A DNA stretch of 64,000 nt from Roseiflexus sp. RS-1. GTDB lineage: Bacteria; Chloroflexota; Chloroflexia; Chloroflexales; Roseiflexaceae. The DNA lies in assembly GCF_000016665.1 (NCBI RefSeq), contig NC_009523.1, forward strand, positions 4,587,501 to 4,651,500, given 5' to 3'. Below the pieces are notes generated by a model that had not been told where the DNA came from, did no database searches, and saw only the letters and a list, made by a program, of their open reading frames with translations. This document shows positions 1 to 7,242 of the stretch, piece by piece. Every line of letters starts with the position of its first letter. Within the stretch, counting starts at the first letter, position 1. The position numbers and the translations under genes are program-made.

Positions 1-208
1 TGAAGTCACGCTGCAGGCGAGAACAGAGATCGGCGACCGTATCGGCGATCTCGACGTCCCACAGGCGTGCGGCGCCATCGGTGCTGGTGGTGAGCACGCG
101 CTTGTCATCGGGGATGAAGGCGATCGCCCCCGCGAGGCCAATCGTTCCCGTATGGCCAACAAACCGCCGCACCTCCTGCCCGGTCGCCGGATCCCACAGC
201 TCAGGCAC
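1..208 (-). pseudogene. WD40-repeat protein, 3' fragment
   Basis: Reading the minus strand gives an open frame with two WD40-type blades: one containing LWDPATGQEV followed by a GH dipeptide, and one ending TSTDGAARLWDVE. It is followed by ADLCSRLQRDF, a C-terminal pattern I associate with chloroflexal WD40 proteins. The reading frame runs off the left edge of the window, so the true C-terminus is outside. On the 5' side it stops making sense near position 208, where sequence identical to the tandem array (positions 201-215) begins. The upstream part of the gene is therefore missing or displaced by repeats. WD40 propellers are protein-interaction scaffolds; no specific role can be given. Confidence 0.6.
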
Positions 209-215
209 GCGGTTG

Positions 216-331
216 ATGGAGATTGAGAATTTATTCCGCTATACCGCGCTAGCCGTGGGGCTGAAGCCCTCGGCTAACCAGGGCAAAGCCCGCCTGCGCG
301 GGCTATACCGGATTATTTATTCAAAGACCAT
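216..331. repeat. 116-bp MITE-like element, copy 1
   Basis: It begins ATGGAGATTGA and ends TCAAAGACCAT, which are imperfect terminal inverted repeats that extend inward (TGAGAATTTATTCCGCTATA against the complement of the other end). Inside are two strong hairpins, at 250-276 (stem AGCCG/CGGCT plus GGGCT/AGCCC) and 288-303 (GCCCGC-CTGC-GCGGGC). A second copy of exactly the same length is at 27071-27186. The element has no coding capacity. It splits one unit of the neighbouring tandem array between GCGGTTG and AAACCGC, which is the centre of a palindrome, and leaves no obvious target duplication. Confidence 0.8.
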
Positions 332-1342
332 AAACCGCGCCTGAGCGGACGCTTCGCGCCGGGCGACCGCCTAGGCGGTCGCCGTGGCAGCGTCCACGCA
401 GGTGGACGCCCGGCGAAAAGCCTTCCAGAGGCGATTTCAATCGCTGAACGCCAGGCAGCCTGAGCTCAGGCATGCGGTTGAAGCCGCGCCTGAGCGGACG
501 CTTCGCGCCGGGCGACCGCCTAGGCGGTCGCCGTGGTGGCGTCCACGCAGGTGGACGCCCGGCGAAAAGCCTTCCAGAGGCGATTTCAATCGCTGAACGC
601 CAGGCAGCCTGAGCTCAGGCATGCGGTTGAAACCGCTAGGAGGACGCTTCGCGCCGGGCGACCGCCTAGGCGGTCGCCGTGGCAGCGTCCACGCAGGTGG
701 ACGCCCGGCGAAAAGCCTTCCAGAGGCGATTGCAAGCGCTGAACTGAGGTAACTGCTCAGGCATGCGGTTGAAACCGCGCCTGAGCGGACGCTTCGCGCC
801 GGGCGACCGCCTAGGCGGTCGCCGTGGTGGCGTCCACGCAGGTGGACGCCCGGCGAAAAGCCTTCCAGAGGCGATTTCAATCGCTGAACTGAGGTAACCG
901 CTCAGGCATGCGGTTGAAACCGCGCCTGAGCGGACGCTTCGCGCCGGGCGACCGCCTATGCGGTCGCCGTGGCAGCGTCCACGCAGGTGGACGCCCGGCG
1001 AAAAGCCTTCCAGAGGCGATTTCAATCGCTGAACTGAGGTAACTGCTCAGGCATGCGGTTGAAACCGCGCCTGAGCGGACGCTTCGCGCCGGGCGACCGC
1101 CTATGCGGTCGCCGTGGCAGCGTCCACGCAGGTGGACGCCCGGCGAAAAGCCTTCCAGAGGCGATTTCAATCGCTGAACTGAGGTAACTGCTCAGGCATG
1201 CGGTTGAAACCGCGCCTGAGCGGACGCTTCGCGCCAGGCGACCGCCTATGAGGTCGCTGTGGCAGCGTCCACGCAGGTGGACGCCCGGCTAAAAGCTTTC
1301 CAGAGGCGATTTCAATCGCTGAACGCCAGGCAGCCTGAGTAG
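332..1342. repeat. Tandem array of about seven 145-149 bp multi-hairpin units
   Basis: The motif CTGAGCGGAC (or a variant) recurs at 341, 490, about 636, 781, 926, 1071 and 1216, so the period is 145-149 bp. Each unit contains several perfect or near-perfect palindromes: CGACCGCC-TA-GGCGGTCG, GCGTCCAC-GCAG-GTGGACGC, GCGATT-TC-AATCGC and GCTCAGGC-AT-GCGGTT-GA-AACCGC-GCCTGAGC. An outer pair (GCCGGGCG with CGCCCGGC) encloses the first two. No unit-specific spacers are present, so this is not a CRISPR array. Long open frames through it are by-products of the repeat and not genes. Confidence 0.9.
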
Positions 1343-1451
1343 TTACCTGCTGAGGACATAACGTCCATAACACGTCTGCAAGCGCCGCCACCGGGAGGTC
1401 GGGAACGCGGTAGAACATCGGGACGTTGGTGATGAACTTTGATAGCACTGC

Positions 1452-1580
1452 TCACGCAGCCCGGCGTTGCAGGTCATAGGGCTGGATCAAGACCTCAGCC
1501 GGCGCCCCTAAGCCCTGGTGTAACTTCCGAATCATCTCAAGCGTAACATGATCCCGCAATGGGATCAAGAAGCCGCGCCC
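1452..1580 (-). pseudogene. HigA/XRE-type antitoxin, C-terminal remnant
   Basis: The minus-strand frame encodes a tail with VTLEMIRKLHQGLGAPAEVL, which resembles the last helices of HigA-family helix-turn-helix antitoxins (LTLxMIRxLHxGLGIPAEVL). A stop codon lies directly upstream at about 1581, so no DNA-binding domain or start codon remains. It sits between the tandem array and further debris. The call rests on one recognisable segment only, so confidence is limited. Confidence 0.4.
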
Positions 1581-1589
1581 TTAATCGTT

Positions 1590-1783
1590 CTACAGTGGCA
1601 TTGCAAGTACACGCAAGGCATATGTTTCACCACCGACCCACTCGTCATCGGGTTCGCCAGGAACCACCGGCTCGAAGCGCAGGAGCGATGCGGAGACAAA
1701 GCATCGAGTCCGGGCGGTTGATCGCATCCCAGAATTGTTCAGCCGCACCATCGAATGTGGTTGAAATCCGTACCAGCGTGAAT
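1590..1783 (-). pseudogene. Frameshifted remnant of an unrecognised protein
   Basis: Two overlapping minus-strand frames join into one plausible protein: a first part containing FDGAAEQFWDAINRPDSM, and after a +1 shift RFEPVVPGEPDDEWVGGETY and LRVLAMPL before a stop at 1590-1592. There is no start codon in frame. The hydrophilic start followed by FEPVVPGEPD is loosely reminiscent of SRPBCC-fold proteins, but that is only an impression. It is listed because the shift point is visible and explains an otherwise empty stretch. Confidence 0.3.
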
Positions 1784-1821
1784 CATTCCTGTGCTGATGG
1801 TTGCGCCATCCGCCAGCCCGC

Positions 1822-2895
1822 TCAACGTGCAGTGCGAACCAGATCCATCATGAAGAAAAATGGCCGTGCCGGGGCAATCACGTTCAGGGTTCCGGTGATA
1901 TAGAGCGACCGCGACGGGCAGGCGAAGGCGAAGGACCCGGTCGAGCCGGAATGGCCGACGAATTCAGGGAGCGGGGTAATCCAGAAGTAACGCGGCAATT
2001 GATAGTACATCAACCCGTAGCCGTAGCGTAGCGGAAAGAACAGCGCATTCCACTGCGTCATTCGCTGCAGGAGGGTCTGGTCGAACAGGCGCCCCTCGAA
2101 AAAGGCGCGCAGGAACGTCATACATTCAGCAGCAGTCGAAACCAGGCCGCCGTCCGACACGTTGGAAGAAAGGTATTTGGTGACATTGACCGGGGCGTTG
2201 TTCAGATACAGCGTTGCGGGTGGCTTACCGGGGCGAGGCTTTGTCCAATCGTAGAGGTAGGTGTGCTGCAAGCCAAGTGGTGCGCAGATGCGCTCCTCGA
2301 AATTGACCGTCATCGGCTTTCCAGTAAGGGCTTCGATAATCTCGCCAAGCAGGCGATAGTTGAGATTGGAGTAATAGGCTTTGCCGGGTGTTCCTGGCGG
2401 GAAATGAGGCGCCAGTCGGCGGGTGATCGTGAGCGCTTCGGCAGTGTCGATAGCGCGATCGTGACCGGCTATCAATTCCTCGAGGACACTTTTTCCGCCG
2501 CGGGGTTTATCTGTCTCGAAATCGGCCAGGCCGGACGTCTGGTTGACCAGCTGGAACACCTTGATCTGGCGACTGTAATCGGCACCTTTGTAGTTGTGAA
2601 TGCCATCCAGCAGATCAGCTGGCAGATAGTCTGAAACTGGCGCGGCGAGGTCGAGGCGTTGTTGCTCGTAAAGTTGCATGATAATCGCGGCAGTATACAT
2701 TTTGGTGATGCTGGCGATGAAGTAGGGCGTGTCAGGCTGCATCATCGCGCCGCTACCGGGGTCGGCCACCCCTGCCGCGCCGACGAAATCCAGGCGTCGG
2801 TCGAAAGACTGCACCGCAGCGACGATGTTGTGCAGTCCGCCTTTGCCAACCTGTGCCGTCAGCAGGGATTGAAGTTTTCTGGTTTTGTCGGTCAT
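1822..2895 (-). CDS. Serine hydrolase, beta-lactamase/D-aminopeptidase family
   Basis: 357 residues. The nucleophile motif SxxK is visible as ASITKMYTA near residue 62, where Ser acts as nucleophile and Lys as base. A YxN element follows (YYSNLNYRLLG, about residue 171), and an HSGSTGSF segment near residue 317 fills the KTG-like position. This pattern is typical of the class C beta-lactamase/DD-peptidase fold (Pfam Beta-lactamase). No signal peptide is visible, so it is probably cytoplasmic. AAGGA stands before the ATG. It is the last of three minus-strand genes (4283 to 1822) with short gaps. The substrate is unknown; esterase, peptidase or lactamase activity are all possible. Confidence 0.75.
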   Translation of the reverse strand: MTDKTRKLQSLLTAQVGKGGLHNIVAAVQSFDRRLDFVGAAGVADPGSGAMMQPDTPYFIASITKMYTAAIIMQLYEQQRLDLAAPVSDYLPADLLDGIHNYKGADYSRQIKVFQLVNQTSGLADFETDKPRGGKSVLEELIAGHDRAIDTAEALTITRRLAPHFPPGTPGKAYYSNLNYRLLGEIIEALTGKPMTVNFEERICAPLGLQHTYLYDWTKPRPGKPPATLYLNNAPVNVTKYLSSNVSDGGLVSTAAECMTFLRAFFEGRLFDQTLLQRMTQWNALFFPLRYGYGLMYYQLPRYFWITPLPEFVGHSGSTGSFAFACPSRSLYITGTLNVIAPARPFFFMMDLVRTAR

Positions 2896-2923
2896 GGTTT
2901 TTCCTTACTCGTTGCCATCGACA

Positions 2924-3580
2924 TCATGGGAACAACGCCAGCATGGTCGGCGCGAGGGAACCGCTCAGGGCCAGGATTTCGCTCAGACTATGTGAAATCG
3001 CCGTCCACCTGGCTGAACCGGTGCGCCAGGCGATGTAACCATAGGGCAGAGCCAGGAAGAACGTCGAAAGAACGAAGCCGAACATGTTTTCGGCGGGAAA
3101 AATCATCTGCGGAGCGACATGCCAGAGGGCAAACCCGACCGCAGGGTACAGAATTGCCAGCCAGGGATTGTGCGGAAAACAACGCACGTACAATCCGCGC
3201 CAGAGAATCTCTTCACAGCAGCCGTTCAGGGTTGCCAGCGGTACGGCGATCAGAATCAGGATCGGCGGGGCGCGGACGAACTCCCCGGTGTACATGAAAA
3301 CGGCAACCAGTGTGACCGTTAGCCAGAGCAGTGCCGCAGGCCAGTTCGCCCGGCTGAACAGGGGAGCGCGGTCATGCAATATCGTGGCAAATTCCGCTTT
3401 GCCCAACAGAATGCGGGGTATCATCAGGCACCAAAGCAGCCAGTAGAAGCCGAAGCCAAGCAGATAACCCGCCTGATCGCCGAGCCAGTGGGCAAATAAA
3501 GTGAAAATTCCGACCATGACTGGCAGGATCAGGAAGGGTAATCCGAACAGCAAGGAGGCACTGGAAATCTGACGTCTCAT
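2924..3580 (-). CDS. CPBP-family intramembrane metalloprotease
   Basis: About 218 residues from the ATG at 3580 (MRRQISS). It is strongly hydrophobic with several membrane segments. Diagnostic CAAX/bacteriocin-processing (CPBP) motifs are present: EEILWRG (the EExxxR motif) in a loop after NGCC, then ALWHVAP (FxxxH-type) and a later SHSLSE. In this family the Glu and His residues bind the catalytic metal inside the membrane. An alternative start at 3625 would overlap the upstream gene by about 35 bp and has no ribosome site, so the shorter form is preferred. It lies 10 bp after the upstream gene and 28 bp before the serine hydrolase. Confidence 0.75.
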   Translation of the reverse strand: MRRQISSASLLFGLPFLILPVMVGIFTLFAHWLGDQAGYLLGFGFYWLLWCLMIPRILLGKAEFATILHDRAPLFSRANWPAALLWLTVTLVAVFMYTGEFVRAPPILILIAVPLATLNGCCEEILWRGLYVRCFPHNPWLAILYPAVGFALWHVAPQMIFPAENMFGFVLSTFFLALPYGYIAWRTGSARWTAISHSLSEILALSGSLAPTMLALFP

Positions 3581-3590
3581 ATTCAAGGTT

Positions 3591-4283
3591 TTATTTTTGC
3601 AATGCGTGGAAGATTTCCATGGCACGGTTGACGCGGCGGGTCATGCTTTGGATATCGGCGGTCTTGAAATTGGGATCTATCTCGGCGAACGTAAACATAT
3701 CCCCGGCGGCATGGATCGTATACATTTCAGTCTGACCGAAAAAACGCGCCAGCGAATCATCCATAAACACGCGCAACCCTTCCGGGTCTTGCGAGGTAAC
3801 GACATATCGCTCACCCAACGCCGGGTATTGGGGAAATGCCACCGGTTCGCCGATTTTCGACATGCCCCATTCCACAACCTGATTGGCCAATCCGCTCAGG
3901 GCGTATTTTGGGTTAGATTTCGGAAAGAGCGCAAACGGCGGTAATTTCAGCGATGGGGAAATGATTGCCACTGCCTGTCGCTCGACCCAACTGTCATCAT
4001 TTCCGGATCTATCCACCAGATCGAACAGGAACATTGTTCCATCCGGGATGAGACGCCGGGAAACATGTCGCAACTGATAATTGTTTTTCGACCCTGGTCG
4101 CTGGTACAGGCTGGATATTTTCCCGGCAAGAGATCTATCTGCCTCGAATGAGGAGAAACCCAGGCTTTGGGTAAGCAGTTGTTTAGTTTCCTTCTCCTTA
4201 CGGCTCGATTGAGTAAATGTGTAAAGAAACCAGCCAAATACGACTATGAAACCGATCAGGAAGAGGATAGCAGTAAGATCCAT
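3591..4283 (-). CDS. Membrane-anchored protein of unknown function
   Basis: 230 residues. Residues 5-24 form one transmembrane helix (LTAILFLIGFIVVFGWFLYT), followed by a basic stop-transfer stretch (SSRKEKE), so the remaining ~200 residues should be cytoplasmic. The soluble part contains no motif I recognise. AAGGAG precedes the ATG by 8 bases. It is the first gene of the unit with the CPBP protease and serine hydrolase. Its base composition is slightly less GC-rich than most of the window. Confidence 0.6.
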   Translation of the reverse strand: MDLTAILFLIGFIVVFGWFLYTFTQSSRKEKETKQLLTQSLGFSSFEADRSLAGKISSLYQRPGSKNNYQLRHVSRRLIPDGTMFLFDLVDRSGNDDSWVERQAVAIISPSLKLPPFALFPKSNPKYALSGLANQVVEWGMSKIGEPVAFPQYPALGERYVVTSQDPEGLRVFMDDSLARFFGQTEMYTIHAAGDMFTFAEIDPNFKTADIQSMTRRVNRAMEIFHALQK

Positions 4284-4715
4284 TGTAGAAACTCCTTCGT
4301 TTTGGGGTGAACATCAGTGCTCGATGGTTGCGCGGGGCGAGCGGCTTGCCGTGGTTTCCCAAGCGTGTTCGTGGTGTATGCTCAGGAGATCGCACGATCC
4401 GATAACTCGACAGGTTCGTCGGCGGCCTTAGCGGATGTGGTGACCATGGAGACGCCTCCCTGGATAACGATCTGGCGAACGCAGCCTGAGTGTAACGTGT
4501 CCTCCTTAAGAGCAGTTTAAGGATGGCCGACTTCTGCTGATGGCCCTCTGGCTGGTCAGTTTCGATATTTGGAGGAAAAACCGGCTCGGATACCATTACA
4601 GTCTCTGTTTGCGATGCCACGCGCCGAGAAGTCTCGGCGCGTCGCCAGGGTCAACCGTCCCCAACCAACGGTGAGAGACAGGCCAGGTGCGAAACACGCG
4701 CATCAGGCGGGTTCC
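4284..4715. other. Intergenic region without a supported gene
   Basis: No frame here resembles a known protein and no RNA gene is recognised. The only clear structure is the palindrome at 4620-4641, listed separately. The promoter of the unit reading leftwards from 4283 should lie near 4290-4350, but no convincing -35/-10 pair is visible. Confidence 0.4.
4620..4641. terminator. Perfect 10-bp hairpin downstream of the MGMT-like gene
   Basis: CGCGCCGAGA-AG-TCTCGGCGCG is a perfect inverted repeat. It lies 75 bp beyond the stop codon of the minus-strand gene ending at 4716 and could terminate that transcript. No T-run follows, so intrinsic termination is uncertain. Confidence 0.4.
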
Positions 4716-5237
4716 TCAACTGAAGGAAAAGTCTGTGAAGAGATAGCGGCGGTAATCTGCCACAACATAGCGCCTGCCTTTGCGGGCGATGGTGAAGCCT
4801 TCTTGTTCCAGCAGCGCCCTGTGCGCCTCCGCGCCGCCGGGGAATTTCTCGTTCAAGAAGCCGTCAGCCTTCAGGGTGCGCCAGTACGGGATGTCCAGCT
4901 CCGGCGGCGCGCCGCCCGCCTCGACGGCGGCGTTAGCAGCCGTCATGATAACGATGCCGGTGGTCAGCGTGCAGCAGCCCCTGACCTGGTAGTGCCGGGC
5001 AAGGGCCTGACAGATTTCGATGATCGTGGTGAGATGGCCGTAAGGCATCTGCCGCATCAACGCCACCACCTCGCCAGAGTTCACCAGCACAACCGGGTCG
5101 CCGGCCTCCACGCCTATGCTGTGCAGGGCGTTGTAGCAGGGAAATCGTTCTTCCAGGGGCAGAATCTTCGGCAGACCTTCCTTGTCCGCCATCTTCTCCT
5201 GCCAGGTTTTACGTCTTGATGCCATGTGAGTGGTCAT
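4716..5237 (-). CDS. MGMT-like (alkyltransferase-fold) family protein
   Basis: 173 residues. The start (KTWQEKMADKEGLPK), the central block (MRQMPYGHLTTIIEICQALA) and the end (PYWRTLKADG, NEKFPGG, GRRYVVADY) match the small proteins usually annotated as MGMT-family. These share the DNA-binding half of alkylguanine-DNA alkyltransferase. The alkyl-acceptor motif PCHR is absent; the nearest cysteines are in RGCCTLTTG. It may therefore bind DNA or recognise lesions and not repair them. It starts 10 bp after the truncated prenyltransferase frame ends, on the same strand. Confidence 0.55.
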   Translation of the reverse strand: MTTHMASRRKTWQEKMADKEGLPKILPLEERFPCYNALHSIGVEAGDPVVLVNSGEVVALMRQMPYGHLTTIIEICQALARHYQVRGCCTLTTGIVIMTAANAAVEAGGAPPELDIPYWRTLKADGFLNEKFPGGAEAHRALLEQEGFTIARKGRRYVVADYRRYLFTDFSFS

Positions 5238-5246
5238 TCACGGCGT

Positions 5247-5804
5247 TCAGCCAGGACATATGCACACCTCCAGATCAAAGACCAGCACAATCAGCGCAAA
5301 AGTCCAGACGATGGGGCTCCAGGGTCGGCCCACGGCAATCCCGCCAAGGACAAAGGTGATGCCCACTGAGATGGCCACGATGAGGTTGCCCCACAGCCCC
5401 GCCGCCTTGAGCCGCCAGTTGTACAGGAAGCCAAGCAGCCAGATGATCAGGCTGAGCCCGAGGGCCAGCGGACTGAAGGTCGCGGCGGCGACAAGCCCGA
5501 GCAGCGCCGTGACCAGACCGAGCGTCATCACCTCGGCCGGGGTGAGGACACCGGCGGGCAAGGGACGGTGTGGCGCGTTAATCCGATCTACTTCCAGGTC
5601 AAAGTAGTCATTGGTGATCAGCGCCGAGCCGGACAGCAAGAAGCCGCAGGCAAAGCCAGTCCCAAGGACGGGCAACGGGGGAACAGCGCCCAGTGCCAGC
5701 ACCTCCCCAAGCAGGACGCACACGCCTGCCGCGATAGGCAACTCGGGACGGAAGATCTGGATCACGCCCCGGGCTTTCCTGGCGATGCTGACTGGCGGTT
5801 GCAT
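5247..5804 (-). pseudogene. UbiA-type prenyltransferase, C-terminally truncated
   Basis: 185 residues, where UbiA enzymes normally have about 280-300. The first Asp-rich motif is intact (NDYFDLEVDRINAPHRPLPA) and several transmembrane helices follow. UbiA enzymes transfer a prenyl chain to an aromatic or glycerol-phosphate acceptor in the membrane. The frame diverges after the segment FALIVLVFDLE, just before the second Asp-rich motif (usually a DxxD pattern after REIxxD), and ends with CICPG. Without that motif it should be inactive. A start at 5804 near the segment MQPPVSIARKARG is plausible. The MGMT-like gene begins immediately after the break. Confidence 0.7.
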
Positions 5805-5864
5805 AGAAAGGTAAAAGGTAAAAGGGTTTATGACGGTCGCTGCCTGACTGAAACGATGATCGTG

Positions 5865-5990
5865 TCAGGCACGCGCATGATCTCCGGCAGTTACAACAGA
5901 TTCGTCACCAGAGACAAATAGCAGGGTCGCCATCTTCACTGGCAGGGTATCGATGATGAAGCGCGAGATGTTCAGTTGCGTGCGGTTCAT
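5865..5990 (-). CDS. Short open frame of unknown function
   Basis: 41 codons from ATG, beginning MNRTQLNISRFIIDTLP and ending DHARA. It has no recognised homology and no clear ribosome site. It may be a remnant, since the surrounding 450 bp between the UbiA fragment and ssrA hold nothing else. Recorded with low confidence. Confidence 0.2.
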   Translation of the reverse strand: MNRTQLNISRFIIDTLPVKMATLLFVSGDESVVTAGDHARA

Positions 5991-6218
5991 GGCGAACTCT
6001 GAGTCATATGCGCGCATCCATCAACTGCTTCAACAATTGCGAAGGTGTTGGTGGAGGGTCTGAGCGTGGTGAACGATCACGAAATATGTGCTCAAACAGG
6101 GGTATGCTCCGCAGTACCAAGTATATGCCGCAAAGATGCCTGCGGGAGAGAAGAGATCGTTACGCTGGGGGAAGATTATTGTGCTCTCTACCCTTAACAA
6201 TGTTCTAACGAACAAGTC

Positions 6219-6247
6219 TTTACGTACCACTCATGATCGGTTACAAT
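6219..6247 (+). promoter_or_regulatory. ssrA promoter
   Basis: TTTACG (6219-6224) and TACAAT (6242-6247) are separated by 17 bp, and the mature tmRNA 5' end (6259) lies 12 bp after the -10 box. This is a standard housekeeping-sigma arrangement. Confidence 0.65.
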
Positions 6248-6258
6248 ATACTCCACAA

Positions 6259-6626
6259 GGGGATGACTGGTCTCGACAGGGAAGGATGTCTCAGGTTGCA
6301 AGCCGAGCCGCCCAGTCTCGTTAAAGGGGCAACGGCATAACTGCCAACACCAACAAAGTCGTCGCCTTCAAGCCGGCGATGGCTCTGGCTGCCTAAACAA
6401 ACAGCAGCCCGCTCCCTTGCTCTCACCCCGATGGAGTAAGTTCGAGCGTCAGCAAGTCGGGGCGCTCCCGGCGAATGCCTGCGGCGTCGGGCTAAGATCA
6501 GCAGGATGGCTCAAAGGTCGCTCTGTTCATCGTGCGACCGCGAGCGACAGCAAACGATGAACTAAGCTTGTAGACGCCTGAGTCTAACTTTTCTGGACGG
6601 GGGTTCGACTCCCCCCATCTCCACCA
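6259..6626 (+). ncRNA. ssrA: Transfer-messenger RNA (tmRNA)
   Basis: The 5' end GGGGATGACTGG and the 3' end GGGGGTTCGACTCCCCCC-ATCTCCACCA form the tRNA-like domain. The 7-bp acceptor stem pairs GGGGATG with CATCTCC and the CCA is encoded. The tag frame at 6343-6396 reads ANTNKVVAFKPAMALAA followed by TAA, with the usual alanine resume codon and ALAA proteolysis ending. tmRNA with SmpB rescues ribosomes stalled on broken messages and tags the peptides for ClpXP. The RNA is one piece of about 368 nt and not a two-piece permuted form. An AT-richer island lies directly downstream; ssrA 3' ends are a common integration site. Confidence 0.95.
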
Positions 6627-6631
6627 ACCGC

Positions 6632-6657
6632 AACGCCCGGAGGTTCCTCCGGGCGTT
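6632..6657 (+). terminator. ssrA intrinsic terminator
   Basis: AACGCCCGGAGG-TT-CCTCCGGGCGTT forms a 12-bp stem followed by TTG and TATTT. It starts 6 bp after the tmRNA CCA end. Confidence 0.75.
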
Positions 6658-6893
6658 TTGTATTTCGTTGAAAGCAAGCGGTGAGGAGGGCTGGAGCGGT
6701 GCGTCATCGTTGCGACCAATACCTTGTAGTACATTGACAAGTGGTTTACAGCATTGCTTTGATGCATCGGCGCGCCATTAGTTTGCAACTGACCGGTGTC
6801 GACTCTGATCAGTCAATCGGGCAGGCAAGATCTTACACCCCTGTCACCCCAGACAAGTTGAGTAATTAGCCAGAAGAGAATAACGTGAAACTC

Positions 6894-6922
6894 TTTACAT
6901 CAAGCGTGTGTTGAAGTATACT
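6894..6922 (+). promoter_or_regulatory. Candidate promoter of the STAND/HEPN island
   Basis: TTTACA (6894-6899) and TATACT (6917-6922) are spaced by 17 bp. It is the best promoter-like pair in the 550 bp between the ssrA terminator and the first island gene, and points toward it. Confidence 0.5.
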
Positions 6923-6928
6923 TTTTCT

Positions 6929-7242
6929 TGACAGTAGACCGCGTGCCAGAGTCGAAGGGTGCATACTACTTCGCGGTCTGGAAGTACCCCCCCTTGCTAA
7001 TTCTAACCCGTCTATGCGGTTACTGCTGGACGGTTGGCAGTGGAGTGAGAGGTGGTGTGCGTTGGAGAGAACTATCCGCCTTCCAGAGCATATCCTGGAA
7101 GCGGCGAACTAATAGCCGATGAATACTGTACAGTGCAGGAAGATGCGAACAATGATTTGTCTTACGTGGCGCAAGCAGTAAAAGAGGTGATCTGTTTACT
7201 TTCTTCAGATTGAAAGTCAGACATTGCCAAAGCATAAGTACG
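6929..7242 (+). other. Long, partly structured leader upstream of the island genes
   Basis: If transcription starts near 6929 the leader is about 310 nt. It contains the inverted pairs AGACCGCG (6936-6943) with CGCGGTCT (6972-6979), and CTTCCAG (7080-7086) with CTGGAAG (7095-7101). No small protein or known riboswitch is recognised. The stretch from 6660 to 6890 holds nothing identifiable. Confidence 0.3.

Noticed and set aside
332-1342. Possible CRISPR array
   Set aside because: The period is 145-149 bp with no unique spacers, the whole unit is repeated, and no cas genes are nearby.
4198-4620. 140-codon minus-strand frame upstream of the membrane protein gene
   Set aside because: Translation has no family resemblance and overlaps the better supported gene at 3591-4283.
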